53,751 nt of DNA from Paraburkholderia sp. C35 (GCF_003121405.1 NZ_QBUY01000055.1:1-53751); one strand, 5' to 3'. Shown: positions 26,297-36,039, counted from the stretch's first letter. The notes: a model not told the origin generated them from the sequence alone. Made by a program: numbers and translations.

Positions 26297-26974
26297 ATGA
26301 ACAGCCGATGGTGCATCCGCCCGCTGGCGGCGCTGCTGCTTGCCGCGTCGGCGTGCGTGGCGCATGCACAGCAGACAGGCGCGCCCGCGCCCGTCGTCTA
26401 CGTGTCCGACTTCGAACTCGACGCAGCGGACATCACCCCTGATCAAAGCCGTCTGAGCCGCGCGCGGCGTTTTGCCGGCAGTCTGTCGCCGGTGCATCCG
26501 TTGCAACAGGATCCGCAGCAGAAAGCGCAGGCACTGGTCGCGAAGATGTCGGATACGCTTGTCGCCGATTTGCAGCACGACGGCATCGACGCGCGCCGCT
26601 TGCCCGCCAATGCACCGCTTCCCGCCCAGGGATGGCTCGTGCGGGGCGTATTCCTCGCCGTCGATGAAGGCAATCGCGTGAAGCGCGCCGTGGTGGGCTT
26701 CGGCGCGGGACAGGGCCGGATCGAACTGGCCGTCGCCATCGATCCGCTGCCCGAGCAATCTCCCGCGCCGCTTTATCAGACCGTCGACGGGCAATCGGAC
26801 AAACATATGCCCGGCGCAATCGTCAAAATGAACCCGTACGCAGCGGCGGCCAGATTCGTGATGGCGGGCAACGATCAGCAGGCCGACATCAAACAGGCCG
26901 CCGGGCAGGTCACGGATGCGGTGATCGCGCGTATGAAGGCGGGCGCTCCGCAAGCGCAAGTGCCGCAGCAGTAA
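26297..26974 (+). CDS. Secreted DUF4410 protein
   Basis: This 225-residue protein carries a signal peptide (hydrophobic LAALLLAASACVAHAQ). The mature part fits DUF4410: VVYVSDFELD near the start, AQALVAKMSDTLVADLQHDGIDARRL, and GWLVRGVFLAVDEGNRVKRAVVGFGAGQG. Proteins of this type are periplasmic or lipid-anchored; here the Cys within the signal (SACVAH) is not a good lipobox, so a soluble form is likely. AGGAG precedes the ATG. It converges with the GGDEF-EAL gene, 31 bp apart. Function unknown. Confidence 0.72.
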   Translation: MNSRWCIRPLAALLLAASACVAHAQQTGAPAPVVYVSDFELDAADITPDQSRLSRARRFAGSLSPVHPLQQDPQQKAQALVAKMSDTLVADLQHDGIDARRLPANAPLPAQGWLVRGVFLAVDEGNRVKRAVVGFGAGQGRIELAVAIDPLPEQSPAPLYQTVDGQSDKHMPGAIVKMNPYAAAARFVMAGNDQQADIKQAAGQVTDAVIARMKAGAPQAQVPQQ

Positions 26975-27005
26975 GGCACGGGTGCTTTACACACCGCGCG
27001 CCGCA

Positions 27006-29948
27006 TCAGTCGCTTTCCTCGCCGACTTCGACGCGCGGCCATACCAGCGCCTCGAACTGATCGGGCGGCACCGGCTGCGAATACAAAAAGCCTTGCGCGA
27101 AATCGCAGCCCACGCCCGTCAGAAAATCGCGCTGCTCGATGGTTTCCACACCTTCGGCGATGACCTTCAGCCCGAGCTTGTGCGCGAGCACCACCATCGC
27201 TTCGCACAGTGCCTGATTGTCCGCATCGAAACCGAGGTTCTGCACGAAAGAGCGGTCGATCTTCAGGAAGTCGATTTCGAAGCGCTTCAGATACGCCAGC
27301 GACGAATAGCCCGTGCCGAAATCGTCGATGGAAATACGGATGCCTGCGTTGCGGAACGTCATCAGCCGTTCGTCGATTTTCAGGTCGGCGTGCAGCAACA
27401 GCCCTTCCGTAATTTCGACCGCGATGCTTTGCCCCGGCATGCCTTCGCGATGCAGATGCTCGGACCATTGCGTGCACACCAGATTGTCCTGGCGAATCTG
27501 CACGGGCGACACGTTCACGCTGATCTGGAACGACGGATGGAAGCGATTGCGCCACAGCTTCGCCTGCTGCACGGCCTGCCTGAACACCCAATCGCCGATA
27601 GGTACGATCAGGCCGGTGTCTTCCGCGAGCGAAATGAAATCCAGCGGACTGATCATGCCGCGCTCGGGATGCAACCAGCGGATCAGCGCCTCCGCCTTGT
27701 AGATCTCGCCCGTCGAAAGATCGACGATAGGCTGGTAGTAGAGACGGAACTGTTCGCCCGGCAGCGCGGCACGCAGATCGCTCGTCAGGCGCAGACGCTT
27801 TTCCGCCGCGATCTGCAGGTCGGGCGTGAAGTAGCTGAAGCGGTTGCGGCCCGCGTTCTTGGCGGCGTACATCGCCTGATCGGCGTTCTTGAACAGCACG
27901 TCGAGTTCGCTCGCATCGTCCGGATACAGCGTCATGCCGATGCTCGCCGAGATGAACGCCTCGTCGGGGCCGAGCGTGAATGGCTCGCACAGCGTATCGA
28001 TGATCTTGCGCGCGATCCGCTCGATGCTGCTGCCGTCGTCGATATGCGGCAGGATCACGGTGAACTCGTCGCCGCCAAGCCGCGCCACGGTGTCCGACTC
28101 GCGCACGCACGACGTGATGCGCCGCGCGGCTTCGATCAGCAGCGTATCGCCCGTGTCGTGGCCGAGCGAATCGTTGACTTCCTTGAAGCGGTCGAGATCG
28201 ATCAGCATCAGCGCCATCCGTTGGCCGGAGCGCTGCGCGATGCGCGCTTCCTGCTCGAGACGGTTCTGGAACATCTGGCGATTCGGCAGTTGCGTCAGCG
28301 TGTCGAAGTTCGCCTGCCGCCAGATCGCGGCTTCGAATGCCATCCGGTCGGACAGGTCGCGGCCTACGGCCAGCACCGAATTGACCTGGCCTGATGGATC
28401 GATCTCCGGCGTGAGGCGAATATGCGAGCACTGTTCCTGCCCGTCCTTGCTGACCCAACGCAATTCGAAATGCCCGCTTTTACCCGTCGCAATCGCCTCG
28501 CTGATTTTCCGCTCGTAGATCAGCGCGTTCGCGCCGCCGGGAATTTCCGAAGGCCGCTTGCCGAGCGCTTCGTTCAGACTGCGCCCCGCCGACTCGCAAA
28601 ACGCCGGGTTCGCATACGTGCGGCGTAAATCGCGGTCGTAGCGCGTGATTGTGTCGGGTGAATTTTCGATCAGCGTGCGCGATTCCTGCTCGCGGCTGAC
28701 GAGTTCCGCCGTGCGCTCGACCACCGTCTGTTCCAGCGACGCATTGATCTCGTTGATCTTCTGGATCTTCTGCCGGATCGCGCAGCGCATCCGTTCGAAG
28801 CGCTGTGCGAGCCGGCCGAGTTCGTCCTGGCCGCTGGTATCGACATGGGTTTCGGCGAGCGCCTGTTCTTCGGCGCCTGCGTCGCTGCCCGTGTCGTGCA
28901 TCTTGCGCACGAGGTCTTTCAGCGGCGACGAAATGCTGTGCGAGATGAAGTAGGCAAGGAAGATGGACAGCAGGAAGCACGAGATGCCGACCAGCACGAT
29001 CTGGTTGCGCACGGATTGCGCCTCGGCCGTGAGCTTCTTTTCGGGAATCGTGCTGACGACGAACCATGTCGTGCCAGGAATGCGCGTGTAGGCCGCGAAA
29101 TAGCCCGCGTGGTCCTTGCCTTCGAAACTGACGAAGCCGTTCGGCTGGCCGAGCATCTCCGTGTTGTGCGAAATCCTGTCGATCAGGCCCGGCTCGGCGA
29201 TGGCGTCGGCGCTCGCGGGCATGTCGTCGGCGCGCACGATCAGCTTGTTGTTGTCGGTGTCGAGCACGTAGATTTCCGTGCCGGTGCCGAGCGCGACGTC
29301 GTTGAAGATCGTCGAAAAATGCTCGGGGCGGACTACGAGCACCAGATCGCCGAGCCGCCGGTTGTTGCTCTTGCCGATCACGGCCCGCACCATGCCGATA
29401 TTCAGCTGGCCGACGCCGTTGTCGTAGCTGCCCCAGTACGGCCGCCCGTTGCGGTCGGGCGCCTGTTTGACGAACTGCATCACGCCGCGCGTCAGTTGCG
29501 CGAACGCCTGCGTATCCATCACGTGATTGTGGGCATCGAGCAGATACTTTTCGTTGATGAAATCGACAGCGCCGTAGTGATCGAGCAGCAGACGCGTCAT
29601 GTCGAGGCGCGCCTCCGTCTGCTCCTTGGGACTGCCGTTCGTGACTTTCATCAGCGCGGACTGCACCTGATCGGAGAGCACCAGCTGGCTGCTTTCCGTT
29701 TCGATCTGTTCCATGCGCAGCACGATGTTGCGCGAGACCTGCTTGACGACTTCTTTCGAGAAGATCTCGGCCTTCTGTTTGATGGCCGCCGTCGACTCTG
29801 CGTACGATATGTAGCCCGAAATGAGCACGGGCAACAGCGACAGCAGAATGAACGCAGTGATGAGCCGGTAGCGTATCTCCACGCGGCGCAGCAGATCCTG
29901 CGACAGATATTCAAAAACGCGTTGCAGTGAACTGATGATCGAGCTCAT
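27006..29948 (-). CDS. Membrane c-di-GMP enzyme: Cache-HAMP-PAS-GGDEF-EAL
   Basis: This 980-residue protein probably makes and/or breaks cyclic-di-GMP in response to a periplasmic signal. A membrane helix (about 27-48) leads into a Cache-type periplasmic domain of about 270 residues, a second helix (about 318-340), a HAMP segment, a coiled coil, a PAS domain (about 420-540), and then GGDEF and EAL domains. The active-site GGDEF is intact at 625-629. The EAL signature is intact (E753-A-L), with DDFGTGYSS from 875, KIDRSFV and EGVET, so both activities are possible. It overlaps by 4 bp the gene of a solute-binding lipoprotein upstream, which makes that protein a likely sensor partner. A bifunctional or conditionally switched enzyme is inferred. 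Confidence 0.9.
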   Translation of the reverse strand: MSSIISSLQRVFEYLSQDLLRRVEIRYRLITAFILLSLLPVLISGYISYAESTAAIKQKAEIFSKEVVKQVSRNIVLRMEQIETESSQLVLSDQVQSALMKVTNGSPKEQTEARLDMTRLLLDHYGAVDFINEKYLLDAHNHVMDTQAFAQLTRGVMQFVKQAPDRNGRPYWGSYDNGVGQLNIGMVRAVIGKSNNRRLGDLVLVVRPEHFSTIFNDVALGTGTEIYVLDTDNNKLIVRADDMPASADAIAEPGLIDRISHNTEMLGQPNGFVSFEGKDHAGYFAAYTRIPGTTWFVVSTIPEKKLTAEAQSVRNQIVLVGISCFLLSIFLAYFISHSISSPLKDLVRKMHDTGSDAGAEEQALAETHVDTSGQDELGRLAQRFERMRCAIRQKIQKINEINASLEQTVVERTAELVSREQESRTLIENSPDTITRYDRDLRRTYANPAFCESAGRSLNEALGKRPSEIPGGANALIYERKISEAIATGKSGHFELRWVSKDGQEQCSHIRLTPEIDPSGQVNSVLAVGRDLSDRMAFEAAIWRQANFDTLTQLPNRQMFQNRLEQEARIAQRSGQRMALMLIDLDRFKEVNDSLGHDTGDTLLIEAARRITSCVRESDTVARLGGDEFTVILPHIDDGSSIERIARKIIDTLCEPFTLGPDEAFISASIGMTLYPDDASELDVLFKNADQAMYAAKNAGRNRFSYFTPDLQIAAEKRLRLTSDLRAALPGEQFRLYYQPIVDLSTGEIYKAEALIRWLHPERGMISPLDFISLAEDTGLIVPIGDWVFRQAVQQAKLWRNRFHPSFQISVNVSPVQIRQDNLVCTQWSEHLHREGMPGQSIAVEITEGLLLHADLKIDERLMTFRNAGIRISIDDFGTGYSSLAYLKRFEIDFLKIDRSFVQNLGFDADNQALCEAMVVLAHKLGLKVIAEGVETIEQRDFLTGVGCDFAQGFLYSQPVPPDQFEALVWPRVEVGEESD

Positions 29949-31240
29949 TTGTAATGCATCTTTGCTTCATTCTTGACGGACGCATCGAGCTGCTGGGCGG
30001 CCTGTCTGGGTGTGATCTTATTCAACAGGACGTCCTGCATCAGCCGGTGCAGACGCTCGATCGAGTTCGACGGAAGCACGGAATAGTACGGACTCGCCGT
30101 GACGGGATAACGACTGACGGCCTCCGTGTACGCGACGATCTTCGGATCGCCTGCCATCGTACCCGTGCTTTGCCGGAACGGCGAAATGTTCTGGCGCTTC
30201 GCCTGGAGAATCGCGAAACCCTTGCTGGCAATGAATTCCAGAAAGCGCGTCGCGGCCGCCTTGTTCGGCGTCTCGGCCACCGCAAAGCCCGTTTCGCTGC
30301 CGATGATCGGCACGACCTGCTTGCCGGGCGCATTCCAGGGCGGGATGAAGACGCCTGTCTGGAACGGGTTGCCATGCAGCAGCAGACCCGCGGCCCAACT
30401 GCCGTGCATCACCATGGCGACCTTGCCTTCCTTGAACAGCCGGATACCGCCGTCGTAATCCGTCGCCATGAATCCGTCCTGCACGTAGCCGCGTTCGGGG
30501 AGCAGCGCCATTTTGGCAAAAATATCGGCGACGGCGGGCGTGTTCAGATTCAGCGTGCCATCGACGATTTTCTTCTTCCATGCCGGCTCACGCGCGACCA
30601 CGTTGTTCGCGAAGCCGAAGCTGAATGGCCCGGTGCCCAGCATGTTCGGAAACCCGCCGTTCCACATCACGGGCGTGAGGCCAGCGCGCTTGAGCTGCTC
30701 GCAGACCGCCAGGAACTCGCGGAAGTTGGTAGGCAGCGCCTTGATGCCGGCTTTTTCGAACATCTCCTCGTTGTAGTACATCAACACGGTCGCCACGCCG
30801 CCGGAAATGCCGAACGCCTTGCCTTGCCGGCTGGTCCAGTCGCTTTTCAGCGGGGCGATCATGTCATGCCACGCGGTCGTTTTGCTCACGTCCGCGAGAA
30901 TGCCCTGGTCGGCCAGTTCCGCTGAATACGCATTCGGATTCACGCTGACGAGATCGGGCAGATTGCCGGACGCAACCCGCGGCTTGATATTCGCCTCGGC
31001 GGAATTGCCCACCATGAACTGCACGTTCACGCCGCTCCCGGGATTCTCCTTGCTGAATGCCGCGGCGATCTGCAGCATTTCTTCCGGCCAGTCGGGCGCC
31101 CAGATCATCGCGGTGATGATCGTCCTGGCCGGCGCGCTGGCCGTCGGCGAAGCGGCGTCCTTCTGATGGCAACCGTACAACGACAAAAAAACCAGAGTCA
31201 CCAGGCCGGATAGCAGGGAAGCAAACGCAAATCGTCGCAC
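29945..31240 (-). CDS. Orphan extracellular solute-binding lipoprotein
   Basis: This 431-residue protein belongs to the sugar-type (family 1) binding proteins of ABC importers. The lipobox LYGC places the lipid-modified Cys at residue 24. Family features include WAPDWPEEMLQIAAAFSKENPG, LMYYNEEMFEKAGIKALPTNF, KVAMVMHGSWA and a hydrophobic C-terminal lobe around ATRFLEFIASKGFA. No permease or ATPase gene is nearby. Its stop overlaps the start of the GGDEF-EAL gene in ATGA, so both are made together. The likely role is a ligand sensor that acts on the Cache domain of its neighbour, like NspS with MbaA in Vibrio cholerae. Ligand unknown. Confidence 0.85.
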   Translation of the reverse strand: MRRFAFASLLSGLVTLVFLSLYGCHQKDAASPTASAPARTIITAMIWAPDWPEEMLQIAAAFSKENPGSGVNVQFMVGNSAEANIKPRVASGNLPDLVSVNPNAYSAELADQGILADVSKTTAWHDMIAPLKSDWTSRQGKAFGISGGVATVLMYYNEEMFEKAGIKALPTNFREFLAVCEQLKRAGLTPVMWNGGFPNMLGTGPFSFGFANNVVAREPAWKKKIVDGTLNLNTPAVADIFAKMALLPERGYVQDGFMATDYDGGIRLFKEGKVAMVMHGSWAAGLLLHGNPFQTGVFIPPWNAPGKQVVPIIGSETGFAVAETPNKAAATRFLEFIASKGFAILQAKRQNISPFRQSTGTMAGDPKIVAYTEAVSRYPVTASPYYSVLPSNSIERLHRLMQDVLLNKITPRQAAQQLDASVKNEAKMHYK

Positions 31241-31558
31241 GTGAGAATCGCTTTCAGTTCGGAATGGGTCGGGCGGGCGTCAGCGGCGGCAGGATGTGCG
31301 CCGGACAGGTATTCGCCGTTCGGGAGGAGAAAGAGAAGAATCTGCGCGCGGCAAACGATTGCGGGGGAACCGGGAGCCGGTTACATGACGTGACGGCGTG
31401 GACGCAGCATGTAAGGAAACGCTCGCGGCGAATGCAACGCGCATATCTTGCCCTGACGACGGCTAGGAAATCGGACGAGGCAGTACCTCAATTGCATATC
31501 GGCACGCCTTCTCATTACTTGAGAAGGCCGCCGCGTGTGCGTGGAGGCGCCGGGGCGG
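31241..31558. other. Intergenic region with a hairpin
   Basis: These 318 bp lie upstream of the binding-protein gene and downstream of the antiporter gene (both minus strand). GCCTTCTC (31506-31513) and GAGAAGGC (31521-31528) form an 8-bp perfect stem with a 7-base loop, 31 bp beyond the antiporter stop. No T-tract follows, so termination would be weak. The promoter of the sensor operon is probably in 31241-31330. No gene seen. Confidence 0.5.
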
Positions 31559-33142
31559 CTAGCCGCGGGCGTGACGGGATGCCATTTCCTGCAGGTCGAG
31601 ATCGTGTTCCATCGCGTGCAGCATGTCGTCGTGGATCAGGCCGCCGCGATGCATCCGCAGCAGTTCCGAACGTCCTGCTGCGATGGCGGCGAGCACGACG
31701 TCGTAGTGCGCCGCGCGCGCGTCGAGCGGAAAGGCCGCCGCGTTTTCGAACTCGCGCGTGATGCGCGCCCGGTAGCTGTACTGTTCGAGCAGCCGTGGAT
31801 GCAGCACGCTGCCGTCCGGCGCGTAGGCCAGTGGCTTGATCGCTTCGAGCTGCGCCGCTTCAAGCCGTGCCCATGCCTGCGGTTCCGTCAGATACGTCGC
31901 GGCTTGCGTGTCGCCGGCGGGCCGCACGAGCCGGATCACCCAGCCGATCGTCGTGCCCTGCAGCAGCACCGTGAAGAGAATGACGACGACCGCGGAGAAC
32001 AGGATCAGATCGCGGCCCGGCATGGTTTCGGGCAACGACAGCGCGATGGCCAGCGTCACCACGCCGCGCATGCCTGCCCAGCTGACGACGCAAGCGGAGC
32101 GCCAGTCGGCGCGCGGCACGGCGCGGCGCGCGAGGCGATCCAGTATCGCGTTGATCGACTCCAGCCCGAAGGTCCACACGCCGCGCGACACGACCACGGT
32201 CAGCACGGTCGCCATCGCCGCCGGGCCGAGCAGCGCGAGCGCGTTGTCGATGCCGCCGAGCCGCTGCATCACGCCGCGCAGCGACAGGCCGATCAGCACG
32301 AACACCAGCGCTTCGAACACGAACACGACGACCTGCCAGAACGCGGTGCCGCGCGTCCGCACGGCTGCCGAGAACACTTCATGCTGATGCCAGCCGAGCA
32401 GCATGCCGCAGGTCACCGTCGAAATGACGCTCGATACGCCGAGCATTTCTCCCGCGATATAGCTGATCCACGCGGAGATGACCGAGGTGGTGATGATCAG
32501 ATAGTCGTCGTCGAGCAGGCGCAGCAGACACACGACCACATAGCCGACCACGCAGCCCACCGCCACGCCGCCCACGGCGAGCGCCGCGAAGCTCATGACG
32601 GCATGCGACGCGCTGAAGGTGCCCGTCAGCGCCGCCGCCACGGCAAAGCGGAACAGTACGAGACCGGCGGCATCGTTGAGCAGGCTTTCGCCTTCGAGCA
32701 GCACCATCAGGCGGCGCGGTAGCGCGAGCCGTTCGAGCACGGCTTTGGCTGCGACGGCATCGGGCGGCGACACGACAGCGCCGAGCGCAAAGCACGCGGC
32801 CCAGGGCAGCGACGGCACGACCCAGTGCACGACCACGCCGACGATCCACGTGGTGAACGCGACCGCACCAATGGCGAACAGCAGAATGGGCTTGAGGTAG
32901 CGCTTGAAGTCGGTCCAGACGAAGAAGTAAGCGCCATCCATGAGCAGCGGTGGCAGGAAGACGATCAGCACGAGATCGGGATCGAGCACGACGGGCGGCA
33001 AGCCAGGCGCGAATGCCATCGCCACGCCGCCGACAAGCAATGCCGCTGCGGGCGGCAGGCGCAGGCGTTTCGCGAGCAGTTCGAGCGCGATGATCGCGAT
33101 CAGCGAAAGCAATATCAGTTTGAATGCCGATACAGCCGACAT
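31559..33142 (-). CDS. CPA1-family Na+/H+ antiporter
   Basis: This 527-residue inner-membrane protein exchanges sodium (or potassium) for protons and helps control pH and salt. About 12 membrane segments cover the first 410 residues. Conserved motifs include FLPPLLMDGAYF, ALGAVVSPPDAVAAKAVLERL and GESLLNDAAGLVLF, whose Asn-Asp pair is the ion-binding centre of CPA1 proteins. A hydrophilic tail of about 115 residues follows, as in bacterial NhaP/NhaG-like antiporters. The start is ATG at 33142, with AGGAG 10 bases upstream; an ATG 87 bp earlier is less likely. Transported ion is inferred from the family. Confidence 0.88.
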   Translation of the reverse strand: MSAVSAFKLILLSLIAIIALELLAKRLRLPPAAALLVGGVAMAFAPGLPPVVLDPDLVLIVFLPPLLMDGAYFFVWTDFKRYLKPILLFAIGAVAFTTWIVGVVVHWVVPSLPWAACFALGAVVSPPDAVAAKAVLERLALPRRLMVLLEGESLLNDAAGLVLFRFAVAAALTGTFSASHAVMSFAALAVGGVAVGCVVGYVVVCLLRLLDDDYLIITTSVISAWISYIAGEMLGVSSVISTVTCGMLLGWHQHEVFSAAVRTRGTAFWQVVVFVFEALVFVLIGLSLRGVMQRLGGIDNALALLGPAAMATVLTVVVSRGVWTFGLESINAILDRLARRAVPRADWRSACVVSWAGMRGVVTLAIALSLPETMPGRDLILFSAVVVILFTVLLQGTTIGWVIRLVRPAGDTQAATYLTEPQAWARLEAAQLEAIKPLAYAPDGSVLHPRLLEQYSYRARITREFENAAAFPLDARAAHYDVVLAAIAAGRSELLRMHRGGLIHDDMLHAMEHDLDLQEMASRHARG

Positions 33143-33254
33143 GACGCTACGTCTCCTGTCGAGTGCCTGCGAGAGGCCGCCTGCCTGCATCGGCCCGGCG
33201 GGATTGTCCAAAGCACGGCAGTGTGCCATCGACGCATGACAGACGGGAGATCCG

Positions 33255-33686
33255 TTAGCCGAGGGGATTGGTCCGTTGCTTCGAGGGCTTCGTTTCCATC
33301 GTGGTGAGACCCTGCATGATGCCGCATTCGTCGACTGCCGATCCCGCGTTGCATCGCGTGCGCAGCGCCGTCAATTGCTGGCGCAAGCGCGTCAGCTCTT
33401 CGATGCGCGCGTCGACGTGAGCGATATGCTCGTCGAGCAGCGCGTTGACGGCGCTGCAATCGCCTTGCGGCTGGTCGGACGCCGCCAGCAGCGCGCGGAT
33501 TTCTTCGTGCGCCATATCGAGGCTGCGGCAGTTGCGGATGAAGCGCAGCCTTTCGATGTGGCTCTGGTTGTAGCTGCGGTAGTTCGAATCCGTCCGTTCG
33601 GGCGGCGTGAGCAGCCCTTCCTTTTCATAGAACCGGATCGTCTCGGTCGTGCAGTTGGCCTCTTTGGCCAGTTCCCCAATCCTCAT
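33255..33686 (-). CDS. cadR: CadR/PbrR-type MerR regulator
   Basis: This 143-residue activator responds to a divalent soft metal (Cd, Pb or Zn) and switches on the efflux ATPase transcribed divergently. The N-terminal MerR helix-turn-helix (MRIGELAKEANCTTETIRFYEKEGLL) is complete. Three cysteines, C77, C112 and C121, sit where CadR and PbrR bind metal; the last is offset two residues from CadR. The start is ATG at 33686 with a CGGAG upstream; a longer form with 23 extra residues would run into the operator. The shared operator lies at 33710-33740. The C-terminal Lys/Thr-rich tail lacks the His cluster of P. putida CadR. Confidence 0.87.
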   Translation of the reverse strand: MRIGELAKEANCTTETIRFYEKEGLLTPPERTDSNYRSYNQSHIERLRFIRNCRSLDMAHEEIRALLAASDQPQGDCSAVNALLDEHIAHVDARIEELTRLRQQLTALRTRCNAGSAVDECGIMQGLTTMETKPSKQRTNPLG

Positions 33687-33709
33687 GGCGATGCTCCGGC
33701 AGGAAGCCC

Positions 33710-33740
33710 TTGACCTTGAAGTGGCTTCAAGGTGTGTACT
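33710..33740 (+). promoter_or_regulatory. MerR-type promoter and operator of the metal ATPase
   Basis: The -35 TTGACC (33710-33715) and -10 TGTACT (33735-33740) are separated by 19 bp, the over-long spacer that MerR proteins correct by distorting the DNA. Inside lies the dyad ACCTTGAAG-TGG-CTTCAAGGT (33713-33733) with 9-bp perfect arms. The site lies between the cadR and ATPase starts and controls the ATPase directly. Confidence 0.93.
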
Positions 33741-33769
33741 GGGAGCATACCGCACAAAAGGACAGGGTC

Positions 33770-36025
33770 ATGGCACACGATCACCAGCACGCGCTCAGAC
33801 GCGGACACACGGACACGGACGGTTGCGGCGCACACGCCTGTGGCGGCAGCGCCGACGATCGCGTCCGGCCTCGCACCGCGCAGCGTGCCGTCGAGGCGCT
33901 TGCGAAGTCGACGGTGACGGGTGAAACCGTGCGCAGCCAGATGAGGATCATGCAGATGGACTGTCCGACCGAGGAAACGCTGATCCGCAAAAAACTCGGC
34001 GATCTGCCCGATGTGCTCGAACTGCAGTTCAACCTGATGCAGCGCGTATTGACGGTGGTGCACCGGGAAGGCGGTCTCGATGCGATCGTCAAGGCGCTCG
34101 AAGCGCTCGGCTTTGCACCCGAGCCGGTCGTGGATGCCGGCGCAGCGCCTGCGGCGTCCGAGCGCCGCAAGCCGTGGTGGCCGCTCGCGCTCGCGGGCGT
34201 GGCGGCGCTGGGCTCCGAAGCGGCGAGCTGGGTCGGCTTGCCCATGTGGCTGGTCGCTGCGCTTGCGCTGCTGGCTGTCGTGAGTTGCGGACTCGGCACC
34301 TACAAGAAAGGCTGGATCGCGCTTCGCAACGGGAACCTGAACATCAACGCGCTGATGAGCATCGCCGTGACGGGCGCTCTGTTGATCGGCCAGTGGCCGG
34401 AGGCGGCCATGGTGATGGTGCTGTTCACGGTCGCGGAACTGATCGAGGCGAAATCCCTCGACCGGGCGCGCAACGCGATTCAAGGCCTGATGCGTCTCGC
34501 ACCCGATACGGCGACCGTCATGCAGCCCGACGGCACATGGGCCGAGATAGAGGCCGCACGCGTGAGCGTGGGTGCCGTCGTGCGCGTCAAGCCGGGCGAG
34601 CGTCTCGGGCTGGATGGCGAAGTGGTCAACGGGCGATCGACGGTGAATCAGGCGCCGATCACCGGTGAGAGCATGCCCATCGACAAGGCACCGGGCGATG
34701 CAGTGTTCGCCGGGACGATCAACGAAGCGGGATCGTTCGAATATCGCGTGACGGCAGCAGCCAGCAACACGACTCTGGCGCGCATCATCCATGCCGTCGA
34801 AGAGGCGCAGGGCGCGAAAGCGCCGACGCAGCGGTTTGTCGACAGTTTTGCGCGGGTCTATACGCCCATTGTCTTTGTGATCGCGCTCGGTGTGGCCGTC
34901 GTACCGCCGTTGCTGATGGGCGGCGTGTGGCTCGACTGGGTGTACAAGGCGCTGGTGTTGCTGGTGATTGCGTGCCCGTGCGCACTGGTCATTTCGACGC
35001 CCGTCACGATCGTCAGCGGACTCGCGGCAGCGGCGCGGCGCGGGATTCTGGTGAAGGGCGGCACCTATCTGGAACAGGGGCGCAAGCTCGCATGGCTCGC
35101 GCTCGACAAGACCGGCACTATCACGCACGGCAAGCCGGTGCAAACGGATTTCGAAATGCGTGCGGGCGACGACATGGATAGCAAGCTCGTCCGCTCGATC
35201 GCGGCGAGCCTCGCGGGCCGCTCCGATCACCCTGTATCGACAGCCATCGCGCGTGCCGCCGATGCGGACGGCGTCGCGCGCCTGCCCATCGATGCGTTCG
35301 AAGCGATCCCCGGACGCGGCGTCGCGGGCATCGCGAACGGCACGCGCTATTCGCTGGGCAATCACAGGCTCGTCGAAGAACTCGGCCGTTGCTCGCCGGA
35401 ACTGGAAGCGCGCATCGAGGCGCTCGAGCGCGACGGCAAGACGGTCGTCATGCTCATCGACGCAGCGCGCGTGTACGCGTTGTTCGCTGTCGCCGATACC
35501 GTGAAGGACACCAGCAAGGAAGCGATTGCCGCGCTTCATGCGTTAGGCGTGCGCACGGCCATGCTGACGGGCGACAACCCGCACACGGCGGCGGCGATTG
35601 CGCGCCAGGTCGGCATCGACCGCGCGGAAGGCAATCAGCTTCCCGAAGACAAGCTCGACGCGGTGAAGCGGCTGTCGGCGGAAGGGGCGATGGTGGGCAT
35701 GGTCGGCGACGGCATCAACGACGCTCCGGCGCTCGCGCAAGCCGATATCGGCTTCGCGATGGGTGCGATGGGCACGGACACCGCCATCGAAACCGCCGAT
35801 GTCGCGCTGATGGATGACGACCTCAGGAAGATTCCCGCGTTCATCCGGTTGTCGCGGGCGACGCATGCCGTGCTGGTTCAGAACATCACGTTGGCATTGG
35901 CTATCAAGGCTGTTTTCCTTGCGTTGACGATCGGCGGAATCGGCACGATGTGGATGGCCGTGTTCGCGGATGTCGGGGCCAGTCTGCTGGTGGTGGGGAA
36001 CGGGTTGCGGTTGCTGCGCAAGTGA
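33770..36025 (+). CDS. cadA: Zn/Cd/Pb-exporting P-type ATPase
   Basis: This 751-residue P1B ATPase pumps soft divalent metals out of the cytoplasm. A His/Cys-rich N-terminus (HDHQHALRRGH, CGAHACGG) precedes a metal-binding domain with MDCPTEE, typical of ZntA-like proteins. Then come the actuator motif with TGES, the channel motif CPCALVIS, the phosphorylation site DKTGTITHG, the HP motif SDHPVS, the nucleotide-domain GDGINDAPAL and a C-terminal helix with MAVFADVGASLLVV, whose Asp binds metal in ZntA. The start is ATG at 33770 with AAAGGAC upstream. A CadR-type promoter precedes it and a His-rich zinc-ribbon gene follows after 14 bp. Confidence 0.93.
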   Translation: MAHDHQHALRRGHTDTDGCGAHACGGSADDRVRPRTAQRAVEALAKSTVTGETVRSQMRIMQMDCPTEETLIRKKLGDLPDVLELQFNLMQRVLTVVHREGGLDAIVKALEALGFAPEPVVDAGAAPAASERRKPWWPLALAGVAALGSEAASWVGLPMWLVAALALLAVVSCGLGTYKKGWIALRNGNLNINALMSIAVTGALLIGQWPEAAMVMVLFTVAELIEAKSLDRARNAIQGLMRLAPDTATVMQPDGTWAEIEAARVSVGAVVRVKPGERLGLDGEVVNGRSTVNQAPITGESMPIDKAPGDAVFAGTINEAGSFEYRVTAAASNTTLARIIHAVEEAQGAKAPTQRFVDSFARVYTPIVFVIALGVAVVPPLLMGGVWLDWVYKALVLLVIACPCALVISTPVTIVSGLAAAARRGILVKGGTYLEQGRKLAWLALDKTGTITHGKPVQTDFEMRAGDDMDSKLVRSIAASLAGRSDHPVSTAIARAADADGVARLPIDAFEAIPGRGVAGIANGTRYSLGNHRLVEELGRCSPELEARIEALERDGKTVVMLIDAARVYALFAVADTVKDTSKEAIAALHALGVRTAMLTGDNPHTAAAIARQVGIDRAEGNQLPEDKLDAVKRLSAEGAMVGMVGDGINDAPALAQADIGFAMGAMGTDTAIETADVALMDDDLRKIPAFIRLSRATHAVLVQNITLALAIKAVFLALTIGGIGTMWMAVFADVGASLLVVGNGLRLLRK

Positions 36026-36039
36026 ACGGGAGAAGCGAA

